64,000 nucleotides of DNA from Massilia kyonggiensis (lineage in GTDB: Bacteria; Pseudomonadota; Gammaproteobacteria; Burkholderiales; Burkholderiaceae_D), in contig NZ_JANUGY010000001.1 in assembly GCF_024756235.1 (NCBI RefSeq), positions 372,001 through 436,000 of the forward strand, written 5' to 3'. Below, in pieces: positions 52,592-61,958 of this stretch. How positions within the stretch are numbered: position 1 is the stretch's first letter; the number at the start of each line of letters is the position of its first letter. The notes under the pieces are model-generated. The model saw only the letters and a list, made by a program, of their open reading frames with translations. It was not told the DNA's origin and did no database searches. A program made the position numbers and the translations under genes.

Positions 52592-53383
52592 ATCGAACCC
52601 ATCCGCGCCCTCCTTGCCGACGACGAACCGCACCTGCTGGCTTATCTCGAAGAACAACTGGCGGCCGCCTGGCCCGATCTGCGCATCGTGGGCCGCGCCG
52701 GGAACGGCATCGAAGCGCTGCGCCTCGTGGACGAGCTGGCGCCCGACATCCTGTTCCTCGACATCCAGATGCCGGGCCTGAACGGCCTCGACCTCGCCGC
52801 CCGCCTCGTCGATGAAAAGCATGCGCCACGCGTCGTGTTCACGACCGCACACGAGGCATACGCGCTGCAGGCGTTCGAGCACGCCGCGTTCGACTACCTG
52901 CTGAAACCCATCCGCCTGGAGCGGCTGCAGCGCACCGTCGAGCGACTCAAGGAAGCGCTGGCGGCACCTGCCCCCGCGGCACCCTCCGCCGACATGCTGG
53001 CCGGCCTGCTGCGCCAGCTCGGCATGGCGCCCGCGTCCCCGGCACCGGCGCCCGCCGCGCCGCTGCAATGGATCCGCGCCGCGCAGGGCCAGGAGACGCG
53101 GCTGATCGCCATCGACGAAGTCATCTACTTCCAGAGCAACGACAAGTACACGAGCGTGTTCGTGGCCGACGGCGAGCACCTGATCCGCACGCCGATGCGG
53201 CAGCTGCGCGACCAGCTCGATCCGCAGCAGTTCTGGCAGATCCACCGCGGCGTGATCGTCGCCGCGCGCCACGTGGCCGGCACGCGCACGGACTTCCGCG
53301 GCCGTCTGCTGGTGAAGCTGAAGGGCCGCGACGAACAACTGGTCGTGAGCCGCAACTACGCCGACCTGTTCCGCCAGATGTAA
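52592..53383 (+). CDS. LytTR response regulator with probable ATC start
   Basis: The product has a receiver domain (about 4-120) with the acidic pair in LLADDEPH, phosphoacceptor Asp57 in LFLDIQMPG, and the switch residues TTA and KP. A linker rich in Pro and Ala leads to a LytTR DNA-binding domain (about 160-260, WIRAAQGQETRLIAIDEVIYF). The frame is open only back to 52559, and between there and the acidic residues it has no ATG, GTG or TTG. The first candidate is ATC at 52592, with GAGG seven bases before it and the normal family N-terminus EPIRALLADDEPH after it. Starting at the first GTG (52688) would delete the acidic pair. Either AUC is used, or a base is miscalled. It pairs with the upstream LytS-type kinase. 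Confidence 0.85.
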   Translation: MEPIRALLADDEPHLLAYLEEQLAAAWPDLRIVGRAGNGIEALRLVDELAPDILFLDIQMPGLNGLDLAARLVDEKHAPRVVFTTAHEAYALQAFEHAAFDYLLKPIRLERLQRTVERLKEALAAPAPAAPSADMLAGLLRQLGMAPASPAPAPAAPLQWIRAAQGQETRLIAIDEVIYFQSNDKYTSVFVADGEHLIRTPMRQLRDQLDPQQFWQIHRGVIVAARHVAGTRTDFRGRLLVKLKGRDEQLVVSRNYADLFRQM

Positions 53384-53456
53384 ATCCCACATTGCGAAAA
53401 GGCCTTTCACGATCTGCTTCGCCTTTACGAAAAGGTCGTGCATAATAGCGGCTGTC

Positions 53457-53478
53457 CTATGTCTTATATAAGACTTAG
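53457..53478. promoter_or_regulatory. Palindrome upstream of isocitrate dehydrogenase
   Basis: GTCTTATATAAGAC at 53461-53474 is a perfect palindrome and its symmetry extends to both sides with one mismatch. It lies about 155 bases before the icd ATG, just after a CATAAT box (53441-53446). Similar CTTATATAAG sites are known to me near TCA-cycle genes of betaproteobacteria, bound by a GntR-type regulator; I recall this without certainty. The remaining 53384-53632 region shows only weak repeats of GCCTTT-ACGA. Confidence 0.55.
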
Positions 53479-53632
53479 TCGTAAGGCAACATACGACGTT
53501 TGTGGCCGCCGGATCGATGTTTGACGGAGTATGATCCTCGATCTGTTCACCACCATTGGCGCGTGGCCCGGACAGCCGATGTTTTTTTAGTATTAGAACT
53601 CCAAACCCTCCCGCACATCGAGGAACCAGCGT

Positions 53633-55867
53633 ATGAGCAGTGATCAGACCATCATCTACACCCTAACCGACGAGGCGCCCCTGCTGGCCACCCACGCCTT
53701 CCTGCCCGTCGTCGAGACGTTTGCCAAACCCGCCGGCATCCGCATCGAAGAGAGCGACATCTCCGTCGCGGCGCGTATCCTCGCCGTCTTCGCCGACCGC
53801 CTGTCGCCGGAGCAGCGCGTGCCCGACACCCTGACGGAACTCGGCAAGAAGACGCTGCAGCCGGACGCCAACATCATCAAGCTGCCGAACATCTCGGCAT
53901 CGGTGGGCCAGCTGCAGGCCGCCATCAAGGAACTGCAGGGCAAGGGCTACAACCTGCCCGACTACCCGGCCGATCCGAAGACGGACGAAGAAAAAGAGAT
54001 CAAGGCCCGCTACGGCAAGTGCATCGGCTCGGCCGTGAACCCGGTCCTGCGCGAAGGTAACTCGGACCGCCGCGCGCCGAAGGCCGTCAAGGAATACGCC
54101 CGCAAGAACCCGCACTCGATGGGCGAATGGTCGCAGGCATCGCGCACGCACGTGTCGCACATGACCCACGGCGACTTCTACCACGGCGAAAAGTCGATGA
54201 CGCTCGACCGCGCGCGCGACGTCAAGATGGAACTGATCACCAAGAGCGGCGAGACCATCGTCCTGAAACCGAAGGTCTCCCTGCTGGACGGCGAGATCAT
54301 CGACTCGATGTTCATGAGCCGCAAGGCCCTGCTCGAGTTCTACGAACAGCAGATCGAAGACGCGCACAAGACCGGCGTGATGTTCTCGCTGCACGTGAAG
54401 GCGACCATGATGAAGGTGTCGCACCCGATCGTGTTCGGCCACGCAGTCCGCACCTTCTACAAGGAAGCGTTCGAGAAGCACGGCGAAACGCTGGCGGCCC
54501 TGGGCGTGAACGTCAACAACGGCATGGCCGACCTGTACAACAAGATCGCCAAGCTGCCGGATTCGCAGCGCGAAGAAATCATCCGCGACATCCACGCCTG
54601 CCAGGAACACCGCCCGGCGCTGGCGATGGTCGACTCGGCCAAGGGCATCACCAACTTCCACTCGCCGAACGACGTCATCGTCGACGCATCGATGCCGGCA
54701 ATGATCCGCGCCGGCGGCAAGATGTACGGCGCCGACGGCCGCCTGAAGGAAGTCAAGGCCGTGATCCCGGAATCGACGTTCGCCCGTATCTACCAGGAGA
54801 TCATCAACTTCTGCAAATGGCATGGCGCCTTCGACCCGCGCACGATGGGTACCGTCCCGAACGTCGGCCTGATGGCCCAGCAGGCCGAGGAATACGGCTC
54901 GCACGACAAGACCTTCGAAGTGCAGGAAGACGGCGTCGCCAACATCACCGACCTGGCGACGGGCGAAGTGCTGCTGTCGCAGAACGTCGAGAAGGGCGAC
55001 ATCTGGCGCATGTGCCAGGTGAAGGACGCCCCGATCCGCGACTGGGTCAAGCTGGCCGTCACCCGCGCCCGCAACTCCGGCATGCCGGCCGTGTTCTGGC
55101 TGGACCCGTACCGTCCGCACGAGAATGAACTGATCAAGAAGGTCAAGACGTACCTGGCCGACCACGACACCAATGGCCTGGACATCCAGATCATGTCGCA
55201 GGTGCGCGCGATGCGCTTCACGCTGGAGCGTGCCTTCCGCGGCCTGGACACCATCTCGGTGACCGGCAACATCCTGCGCGACTACCTGACCGACCTGTTC
55301 CCGATCCTGGAACTGGGCACCAGCGCGAAGATGCTGTCGATCGTCCCGCTGATGGCCGGCGGCGGCATGTACGAAACGGGCGCCGGCGGTTCGGCACCGA
55401 AGCACGTGCAGCAGCTGACCGAAGAAAACCACCTGCGCTGGGACTCGCTGGGCGAATTCCTCGCGCTGGCCGTGAGCTTCGAAGACCTGGGCCTCAAGAC
55501 CGGCAACGCGAAAGCCAAGCTGCTGGCCAAGACGCTGGACGCCGCCACCGGCAAGCTGCTGGACAACCGCAAGTCGCCGTCGCCGAAGACCGGTGAACTC
55601 GACAACCGCGGCAGCCAGTTCTACCTGTCGATGTACTGGGCCCAGGAACTGGCGCAGCAGACGGAAGACGCCGAACTGGCCGCCTACTTCGCGCCGCTGG
55701 CCAAGCAACTGGCCGAGAACGAGCAGAAGATCGTCGCGGAGCTGATCGAGATCCAGGGCAAGCCGGTCGACATCGGCGGCTACTACAAGCCGGACGATGC
55801 CAAGGTCAAGGCCGTGATGCGTCCGAGCGCGACCTTCAACAAGGCACTGGAAAGCGTCGGCGCCTGA
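53633..55867 (+). CDS. icd: Isocitrate dehydrogenase, NADP-dependent, monomeric
   Basis: A 744-residue monomeric-type isocitrate dehydrogenase, the full family length. Family blocks are [24 protein letters not shown] at the start, then [18 protein letters not shown] (substrate site), [44 protein letters not shown] and [10 protein letters not shown]. It oxidises isocitrate to 2-oxoglutarate with NADP in the TCA cycle. This monomeric class is common in beta- and some gammaproteobacteria. It is a single-gene unit with a long leader and a strong terminator; codon usage is noticeably more uniform than in its neighbours, as for a highly expressed gene. Confidence 0.97.
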   Translation: MSSDQTIIYTLTDEAPLLATHAFLPVVETFAKPAGIRIEESDISVAARILAVFADRLSPEQRVPDTLTELGKKTLQPDANIIKLPNISASVGQLQAAIKELQGKGYNLPDYPADPKTDEEKEIKARYGKCIGSAVNPVLREGNSDRRAPKAVKEYARKNPHSMGEWSQASRTHVSHMTHGDFYHGEKSMTLDRARDVKMELITKSGETIVLKPKVSLLDGEIIDSMFMSRKALLEFYEQQIEDAHKTGVMFSLHVKATMMKVSHPIVFGHAVRTFYKEAFEKHGETLAALGVNVNNGMADLYNKIAKLPDSQREEIIRDIHACQEHRPALAMVDSAKGITNFHSPNDVIVDASMPAMIRAGGKMYGADGRLKEVKAVIPESTFARIYQEIINFCKWHGAFDPRTMGTVPNVGLMAQQAEEYGSHDKTFEVQEDGVANITDLATGEVLLSQNVEKGDIWRMCQVKDAPIRDWVKLAVTRARNSGMPAVFWLDPYRPHENELIKKVKTYLADHDTNGLDIQIMSQVRAMRFTLERAFRGLDTISVTGNILRDYLTDLFPILELGTSAKMLSIVPLMAGGGMYETGAGGSAPKHVQQLTEENHLRWDSLGEFLALAVSFEDLGLKTGNAKAKLLAKTLDAATGKLLDNRKSPSPKTGELDNRGSQFYLSMYWAQELAQQTEDAELAAYFAPLAKQLAENEQKIVAELIEIQGKPVDIGGYYKPDDAKVKAVMRPSATFNKALESVGA

Positions 55868-55894
55868 TAGCGTCCTGCTCCCGGTAGCCCTCTG

Positions 55895-55937
55895 AAAACC
55901 CCGGTTCCGCGTCAGGCGGGCCGGGGTTTTGTTTTTT
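55895..55937 (+). terminator. Rho-independent terminator of icd
   Basis: AAAACCCCGG and CCGGGGTTTT pair around a 16-base loop, followed by GTTTTTT. It lies 28 bases after the icd stop. Confidence 0.88.
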
Positions 55938-55948
55938 CCGGCTTATTT

Positions 55949-55965
55949 AATTGGTCAAACCAATT
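55949..55965. promoter_or_regulatory. Hexuronate-type GntR operator, copy 1
   Basis: AATTGGTCAAACCAATT: arms AATTGGT/ACCAATT around CAA. It is close to the consensus I recall for ExuR/UxuR (AAATTGGTATACCAATTT). It lies upstream of the PEP-CTERM and pectinase genes. Confidence 0.7.
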
Positions 55966-55982
55966 TTCATTCTGGTCTAAAA

Positions 55983-56013
55983 ATATTTAAATTGGCCCGA
56001 CCAATTTAAATAT
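55983..56013. promoter_or_regulatory. Hexuronate-type GntR operator, copy 2
   Basis: A perfect inverted repeat of 13 bases (ATATTTAAATTGG and its complement) around CCCGA, with the same TTGG-N5-CCAA core as copy 1 and centres 41 bases apart, about four helical turns. It lies 72 bases before the PEP-CTERM gene. Confidence 0.75.
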
Positions 56014-56085
56014 CCTTGTGCTAACATTTCCCGACCTGGCGGCCCGGCATCCGGCCAGGCACAGCCAGGCTCATCGGGAATAACA

Positions 56086-56649
56086 ATGAAAACGACTACA
56101 ATCTTGGAGACCCTGGTCGTGGCGGCTCTCGCCACCGGCCAGGCACAGGCAGCACCGCTTTCCCTGCAAGACGCCACCATCACCGCCACCTACAACGGCA
56201 GCACGGCCGATGTCCTCGGACTCGACCACCTGTTCGCCCAGGAACCCGGCAGCAACACGAGCACGCTCGATCCCACGAACAGCGGCGTCGAATTCCTCAC
56301 GGCCGACTTCCTGTTCGGCTTCGATTTCGCCGCGGACGGCACGCTCGTCATCTACGAGAACATGCCCGTCCCCGCCGGCGACTACAGGCTGACCTTCGAC
56401 TTCGGCGCGACGCTCCCGGCAGCGATCACCAGCTTCACGCTGCTGGACGGCAGCGTGGTGGACGGCGTGCCTGGCTTGAGCATCGTCGATGGCCACACCA
56501 TCGCCGTCGACCTGGGGGGACTTGCGTGGCATGGCGACTTCGGCGCCATCACGGCGCGGATCGGTGCCGCGGACGTTCCCGAACCCGCGGTCCCTGCCCT
56601 GCTGCTGGCCGGCGCCGCCGGTCTCGCATTCAGCCGCCGCCGCACCTAA
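56086..56649 (+). CDS. PEP-CTERM sorting domain protein
   Basis: A 187-residue exported protein. A signal peptide (about 1-22, GQAQAAP) leads into a beta-rich domain without known motifs (about 25-160), and it ends in VPEPAVPALLLAGAAG followed by SRRRT, a PEP-CTERM signal for exosortase-dependent sorting. It lies directly downstream of two hexuronate-type operators and 24 bases before the pectate lyase gene. It may help attach cells or enzymes to pectin-containing surfaces; that is inference from context. Confidence 0.85.
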   Translation: MKTTTILETLVVAALATGQAQAAPLSLQDATITATYNGSTADVLGLDHLFAQEPGSNTSTLDPTNSGVEFLTADFLFGFDFAADGTLVIYENMPVPAGDYRLTFDFGATLPAAITSFTLLDGSVVDGVPGLSIVDGHTIAVDLGGLAWHGDFGAITARIGAADVPEPAVPALLLAGAAGLAFSRRRT

Positions 56650-56673
56650 GCCATCGTCCGCCAGGAGACTCTC

Positions 56674-59600
56674 ATGAGATACGCACGTATCAGGGCGGCG
56701 CTCGCGCTCGCCGCGCTCTGCCTTGCCGTCCATGGCGCCAACGCCGCCACCGATCCGGCCCGCGCCACCGCGCCGGCCGACGGCTGGGCGAGCCAGGGCG
56801 GCGGCACGATCGCCGGTGCCAACGCCGCCCTGGAGCAGATCTACACCGTGACGAACCGCGCGCAGCTGCTCGCGGCCATCGCCAACGGCGGCACGACGCC
56901 CAAGATCATCAAGCTGTCCGGTACCGTCGACATGACGGAAGGCCGGCCGTACACGAGCACCGCCGACCAGTCGGCCCGCGGCGCCATCCGCCTCAAGAGC
57001 AACACGACGCTGATCGGCGACGGCGCGAACTCCGGCCTCGTCAACGGCCACATCGTCCTGTCGAACGTCAGCCAGATCATCATCCGCAACCTCAAGATCC
57101 AGAACCCGTGCGACGTGGGCCCCGTGTGGGACCCGACGGACGGATCGACCGGCAACTGGAACGCGGCCTATGACGCCATCGGCATCTCCGGCTCGGACCA
57201 CGTCTGGATCGACCACAACTCGTTCACGGACGCCCCCGTCACCGACAATTACCTGCCCATCGAGAACGGGCACGTGAAGCAATGCCACGACGGCGCCGTC
57301 GACATCACCAACGCCTCCGACTACGTGACGGTGTCGTACAACGTGTTCGGTGAACACGACAAGAACAACCTGGTCGGCTCCAGTGCGACCGCCACGGCGG
57401 ACGAGGGCAAGCTGCGCGTCACCTTCAGCAACAACGTGTTCCGCTCGATCCAGTCGCGCGCGCCGCGCGTGCGCTTCGGCCAGGTCCACCTCTTCAACAA
57501 TTACTACGTGGGCAGCAAGACGGCCGACGTGTACAAGAACAGCTACAGCGTGGGCCCCGGCGCGAACGCGAAGATCCTGTCGAACGCGAACGTGTTCGAG
57601 ATCGCCGGCGCGAGCGGCTGCGACAGCGTGGTTCGCAATCCGGGCGACGCCACGGCCGGTACGTTCAGGGACACCGGCTCGCTGCTGAACGGCGCGGCGC
57701 TGGGCGCGTGCACGGTCTCGAACGCGACGACGTGGACGCCGCCGTACGCGTACACGCCGCGCCCCGCGGCCCTCGTGAAAGCGAACGCACTGGCGCAGGC
57801 CGGCGGCGGCAAGCTGGCGACGGCAATCACCGGCACGGGCAAGACCACCATCGACACGGGCCCCGCGCTGAACTGCCCCGCCACCGGCCTGTACTTCTGC
57901 GACGATTTCCAGAGCGGCAGCACGGCCAAGTGGAATCTGCTGCCGGTGGCCGGCCCGAACGGCACATTCGGGGTGACGGAAGAAGCGGCGGGCAGCGCCA
58001 GCAAGGTACTGCAGTACACGGCCGCGACGACGGGCGGCGTATTGGCTCTCGTGAAACCGGACGCGTTCGGCGGCGTACCTTCAGGCGACTATTACGTCGA
58101 GGCGCGCATCCGCCCGATGGCCAACAGCACGACCGGCAACAAGCAGCTGTACCTCGTCGCGCGCTACGTCGATGCGGCTAACTGGTATGGCGCGGGCCTG
58201 AACGTCCAGAGCAGCACGACGAGCACCCAGGTCGAGATCGCGCGCATGCTGAACGGGACACTGAGCCGTCCGAAGCAGGTCAAAACGCCGATCGCGATGG
58301 ATGCGCAGTTCTACACGGTCCGCTTCGAAATGATCGGCACCACGCTCACCGTCTACCTGGACGGAAAGAACCTCGGCAGCGTGACCGATGCGTCGTTCGC
58401 CCAGCGCGGCCTGATCGGACTGTACACGGCCAATAAATCGTTCCAGGTCGACGACGTGCGCGTGGGCGACCCGCGCCAGAAACCCGTGCAGCTGACGCTC
58501 GATCCGGCTGCGACGACCTACACGGCCGAAGCGGGCGACGCGCCACTCCGGATCGCCGTCACGGCCGTCACGGCGGACGGCACGGCCGACAGTTTTACCG
58601 TCGCGTCCAGCAATCCGGCCGTCGTCGGCGCCGCTGCAAACGGCAATACCGTCACGCTCACGCCGCTGTCCGCCGGCACGGCCAGCATCGTCTTCACGAG
58701 CGGCTCCGAGCCCGGCCTTACGCGCACCATCGCGGCGACCATCGGCGCGCAATTCGTCCAGCCCACGCAGACGTATGCGCTTGCGGGCGCCAGCAGCCCT
58801 GCCGCGCAGGCGGGCGCCGTCAATGTCGACACGGTGCTGAAGCTGACGTTCGACAGTCCGCCCACACTGGGCACCATCGGCAGCATCCGCATCTTCCGCA
58901 AAAGCGACGATGCGCTGGTCGACGTGATCCGCACGAGCGGCGAGACGGACGCCCTCGGCTACGCGGGCCAAGCGCTCGTGCGGCGCGTGAACACGGCGCC
59001 GATCCGCATCGAGGGCAACACGGTACGCATCGCGCCGCACTCGGGCAAGCTCGCCTACGGCACCGAATACTACGTCGCGATCGCCGACGGCGTGTTCACG
59101 AACACGACCCTCGGCGGCCTGCCGTTCGTCGGCATCGGCAAGCTGGGAGGCTGGTCGTTCACGACGAAGGCGGCGGCACCGACGGCCAGCACGGTCACCG
59201 TCGACGACGACGGCACGGCCGACTTCCGCACCGTGCAGGGCGCGCTGAACCACGCGATGCAGAACTTCGCGAAGACGGCGCCCGTGACGATCAACGTGAA
59301 GAACGGCACCTACGACGAGCTGCTGTACCTGAACGGCAAGGACAACGTCACGCTGAAGGGAGAAAGCCGCGACGGCGTCGTGATCCGGTACACGAACAAC
59401 GAGACGCTGAACTCCGGCACCGGGTCGAGCCAGTCGCCGACGGTGGCCGGCTCGCCGGCGGGCGGACGCGCGGTGATGCTGGTCGAGAACGCGGACATGC
59501 TGGTGCTCGACACGCTCACGATCAACAACACGACGATCCGCTCGGCCTCGATCTCGGGCCAGGCGGAGACGGTGTACTTCAACAGCGACACGCGCCTCGT

Positions 59601-60222
59601 CGCGAAGCACGCGAACTTCACGAGCGAGCAGGACACGCTGAACCTGAAGGGCTGGGCGTGGTTCTACGACACGCTCGTCGCGGGCAACGTCGACTTCATC
59701 TGGGGCAGCAGCCACGCGGCCCTGTTCGAGAACAGCGAGATCCGCAGCGTGGGCGACAGCGCCAACGCGTCGAGCGGCGGCTACGTGCTGCAGGCGCGCG
59801 TGCCCGTCGCGACGGACATCGGCTACGTCTTCCTGAACAGCGCGCTGACGCACGGTCCCGGCCCCGGTCCGAACCACGGCGACGTGCCGGCCGGCGCCAC
59901 CTGGCTCGCGCGCAGTCCCGGCACGACGGCCACGTGGGACAACATCGCCTTTGTGAACTGCCGGATGGACGCGCACGTGGCGCCCGCCGGCTGGGCAGGC
60001 CAGGGTGTCAATAACCAGCCGGCGCCGAATCCGGCCGTGGCGAGCGCGGACGCGGGGTGGCGCGAGTACGGCAGCACGACGCTGGCCGGCACGCCGCTCG
60101 ACCTGCGCACGCGCGTGGGCGGCTACGTGCTGTCGGATGCGGACGTGGCGAACCGTTTCGCGACGCGTGCGAAGGTGTTCGCGGCCTATGGCGGCGGCGC
60201 GGGGTGGGATCCGCAGCCCTGA
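56674..60222 (+). CDS. Fused pectate lyase (PL1) and pectinesterase (CE8)
   Basis: A 1182-residue secreted enzyme. Parts in order: signal peptide (about 1-24); PL1 beta-helix (about 30-385), with the Ca-binding HDGAVDITNASDYVTVSYN and the catalytic arginine region QSRAPRVRFG; a concanavalin-like/LamG domain (about 400-610); an Ig-like domain (615-695); a second Ig-like domain of the SbsA type (700-830); and a CE8 beta-helix (about 838-1175). CE8 residues are Gln986, Asp987 (SEQDTLNLKGWAWFYDT) and Asp1007 (GNVDFIWG), 20 residues apart as expected. The esterase would remove methyl groups so that the lyase can cut the same chain. It is co-transcribed with the PEP-CTERM gene behind two hexuronate-type operators. 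GGAG precedes its ATG. Confidence 0.92.
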   Translation: MRYARIRAALALAALCLAVHGANAATDPARATAPADGWASQGGGTIAGANAALEQIYTVTNRAQLLAAIANGGTTPKIIKLSGTVDMTEGRPYTSTADQSARGAIRLKSNTTLIGDGANSGLVNGHIVLSNVSQIIIRNLKIQNPCDVGPVWDPTDGSTGNWNAAYDAIGISGSDHVWIDHNSFTDAPVTDNYLPIENGHVKQCHDGAVDITNASDYVTVSYNVFGEHDKNNLVGSSATATADEGKLRVTFSNNVFRSIQSRAPRVRFGQVHLFNNYYVGSKTADVYKNSYSVGPGANAKILSNANVFEIAGASGCDSVVRNPGDATAGTFRDTGSLLNGAALGACTVSNATTWTPPYAYTPRPAALVKANALAQAGGGKLATAITGTGKTTIDTGPALNCPATGLYFCDDFQSGSTAKWNLLPVAGPNGTFGVTEEAAGSASKVLQYTAATTGGVLALVKPDAFGGVPSGDYYVEARIRPMANSTTGNKQLYLVARYVDAANWYGAGLNVQSSTTSTQVEIARMLNGTLSRPKQVKTPIAMDAQFYTVRFEMIGTTLTVYLDGKNLGSVTDASFAQRGLIGLYTANKSFQVDDVRVGDPRQKPVQLTLDPAATTYTAEAGDAPLRIAVTAVTADGTADSFTVASSNPAVVGAAANGNTVTLTPLSAGTASIVFTSGSEPGLTRTIAATIGAQFVQPTQTYALAGASSPAAQAGAVNVDTVLKLTFDSPPTLGTIGSIRIFRKSDDALVDVIRTSGETDALGYAGQALVRRVNTAPIRIEGNTVRIAPHSGKLAYGTEYYVAIADGVFTNTTLGGLPFVGIGKLGGWSFTTKAAAPTASTVTVDDDGTADFRTVQGALNHAMQNFAKTAPVTINVKNGTYDELLYLNGKDNVTLKGESRDGVVIRYTNNETLNSGTGSSQSPTVAGSPAGGRAVMLVENADMLVLDTLTINNTTIRSASISGQAETVYFNSDTRLVAKHANFTSEQDTLNLKGWAWFYDTLVAGNVDFIWGSSHAALFENSEIRSVGDSANASSGGYVLQARVPVATDIGYVFLNSALTHGPGPGPNHGDVPAGATWLARSPGTTATWDNIAFVNCRMDAHVAPAGWAGQGVNNQPAPNPAVASADAGWREYGSTTLAGTPLDLRTRVGGYVLSDADVANRFATRAKVFAAYGGGAGWDPQP

Positions 60223-61800
60223 TCAGGGCAAGCCCTGCACGTAGCCCTCTTTCGGATAATCGATGACGTAGTCGACGTCGAAGCGGGCCGTCTCGTTCGG
60301 CTTCAGGGTCCGCGTCCAGCCGACCAGTCCGCGCCGCTGTTCCCAGTCGCGGACGTCCGGCTCCGGACGCAGGGCCGTCTTGACGGTCACCTTGTCCGAT
60401 TCGCTGACGGGCGTCGGTTCGAGCACCAACACGTCGATCGGCTGGCGATGGGTGCTCGTCACGACATACGTCTGCGCGATGCGGCGCTGGTTGGCGCCGT
60501 TGAAGAAGCCCGTCTGGCCCGACTTGCGGTCGCGGTCCTCGATCTTCACGCGCACGAGCGGATCGCGTCCGAACGCCAGCCGGAAGCGCTCGCCCGCCTG
60601 CGGGTCCCAGCGCAGCGCGCCGACATAGGTGCCGTCGCGCTGCAGCTGCACCTGGCCGGGCAGCCAGACGCCGTCGGGCCGCGCCGCCTGCGCCGTCAGG
60701 ACCGCCGCGTCGTTGCCGCTCCTCGGCGCGACGACGACGCGCTGCTCCGCCTTCAGCGTCTGGCGCGACAGGCTGACGGCGATCTCGCGGCCGTCCGATG
60801 CCAGGGTGACGCGGGCAGGCACGTCGAACTCGGTCGTGAAGTTCCCCTGCGTTTCCAGGATGGGGGCGATGTAATCGTCCGCCTTGGCCGAGGGCGCGGG
60901 TGCGGGCGGTGCGGGTGGCGCGGCCCGGTACGCCCGCGCACGCACGAACGCCGACGCCGTCTCGGCCGGCGGCTGGTAGTCCAGCAGCCACGGCTCCGGA
61001 TCGGGCGCGACCACGACGAGGCTCGGCTGGCCCGTCGACAGGCGCAGCTTCACGTTGGTCCAGTCCTCGCCCGTCTTTTGCGAAATGGTCGCCATCCGTT
61101 CCAGGTCGATGGTGGACGCGCTGGAGTCCAGCGCGGCCCGGTACGCCGGCTTCCAGCCCGCGCGGTCGACCTGGTAAGTGAGCACCAGCTTGCCGCCCTG
61201 CCGGGCCGCCACCTGCACCGTGATCGTCCGGCCGGCACGCGCCCCGGCGCGCGCCTGCGCGAGGTCGCGCTGCGCGGCGTCGAGCTGTTTGACCAGCGCG
61301 CGCTTCTTCGTCTCGTCGTTGCGCACGCGCTCGAGCGCATCGAACGCACCCTTGCGGATCGCATCGAGCGTGCCGGCCAGGTTCTTCGCATCGACCGGCG
61401 CGGCCTTGTCGCCGCCCGTGCCCAGCTTCTCCAGATAGCCCTGCACGATCTGCGCCGACTTGATGTCCGCATCGATCGCGGCGACCTGGTCTTGCAGCGC
61501 CTGCACCTTCGCCTCGAGGTCCGCCTCGCGCGCGCTCGGGCTGTCGGCCCGCGCCTGGTCGCGCGTGACGACCTGCCCGACCTGGATGCCGGCATCGGCC
61601 TGCAGCCGGACGGTGTCCTTGTCGAAGTTGGCCGGCAGGCCCGTGATCTCGACCTGCGTCGCGCCGGGCGCCACCTGCGCGACGCGCTCCACCATGGCGC
61701 TGCCGGGGTACAGGGTCACGCTCTGGATCGGGGCCTCGGTTGCTGCTGCCGACGCCGCCACGAGCGCCAGCCCGATCGTCCATGTCTGCTTGAATTCCAT
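60223..61800 (-). CDS. DUF4139 (MuiA-type) exported protein
   Basis: A 525-residue exported protein with a signal peptide at about 1-20. A DUF4140-like N-terminal beta domain (APIQSVTLYPGSAMVERVAQV) is followed by a coiled coil (about 95-180, AKVQALQDQVAAIDADIKSAQ) and the DUF4139 domain (about 195-525; ITVQVAARQGGKLVLTYQVDRAGWKPAYRA, then RTLKPNETARFDVDYVIDYPKEG). Relatives include MuiA-type proteins, whose function is unclear. ATG 61800 has AAGGAG before it; the open frame extends 26 codons further without a binding site. Its stop abuts the pectinase stop without a gap. Confidence 0.85.
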   Translation of the reverse strand: MEFKQTWTIGLALVAASAAATEAPIQSVTLYPGSAMVERVAQVAPGATQVEITGLPANFDKDTVRLQADAGIQVGQVVTRDQARADSPSAREADLEAKVQALQDQVAAIDADIKSAQIVQGYLEKLGTGGDKAAPVDAKNLAGTLDAIRKGAFDALERVRNDETKKRALVKQLDAAQRDLAQARAGARAGRTITVQVAARQGGKLVLTYQVDRAGWKPAYRAALDSSASTIDLERMATISQKTGEDWTNVKLRLSTGQPSLVVVAPDPEPWLLDYQPPAETASAFVRARAYRAAPPAPPAPAPSAKADDYIAPILETQGNFTTEFDVPARVTLASDGREIAVSLSRQTLKAEQRVVVAPRSGNDAAVLTAQAARPDGVWLPGQVQLQRDGTYVGALRWDPQAGERFRLAFGRDPLVRVKIEDRDRKSGQTGFFNGANQRRIAQTYVVTSTHRQPIDVLVLEPTPVSESDKVTVKTALRPEPDVRDWEQRRGLVGWTRTLKPNETARFDVDYVIDYPKEGYVQGLP

Positions 61801-61958
61801 GACGCTCCTTCTGGGATTGAACCCGCCGAGCTTAGCAAATGGCACTGTCGGAAAAGCCGCGAAATGTAACAATGTCAACCATCATCTTATGACAACGTTG
61901 TTGTTGTACAATTTCTTTTGCGACAAGTCGCACACCTCACTCTTCGGGAGAACACACC

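Noticed and set aside
52688..53383. GTG 52688 as start of the LytTR regulator
   Set aside because: It would remove the first strand and the acidic pair of the receiver domain, leaving a non-functional fold.
53531..53590. A 19-codon ORF (MILDLFTTIGAWPGQPMFF) in the icd leader
   Set aside because: GGAG is only one base from the ATG, too close for normal initiation, and nothing supports its expression. It could be an uORF but is not claimed.
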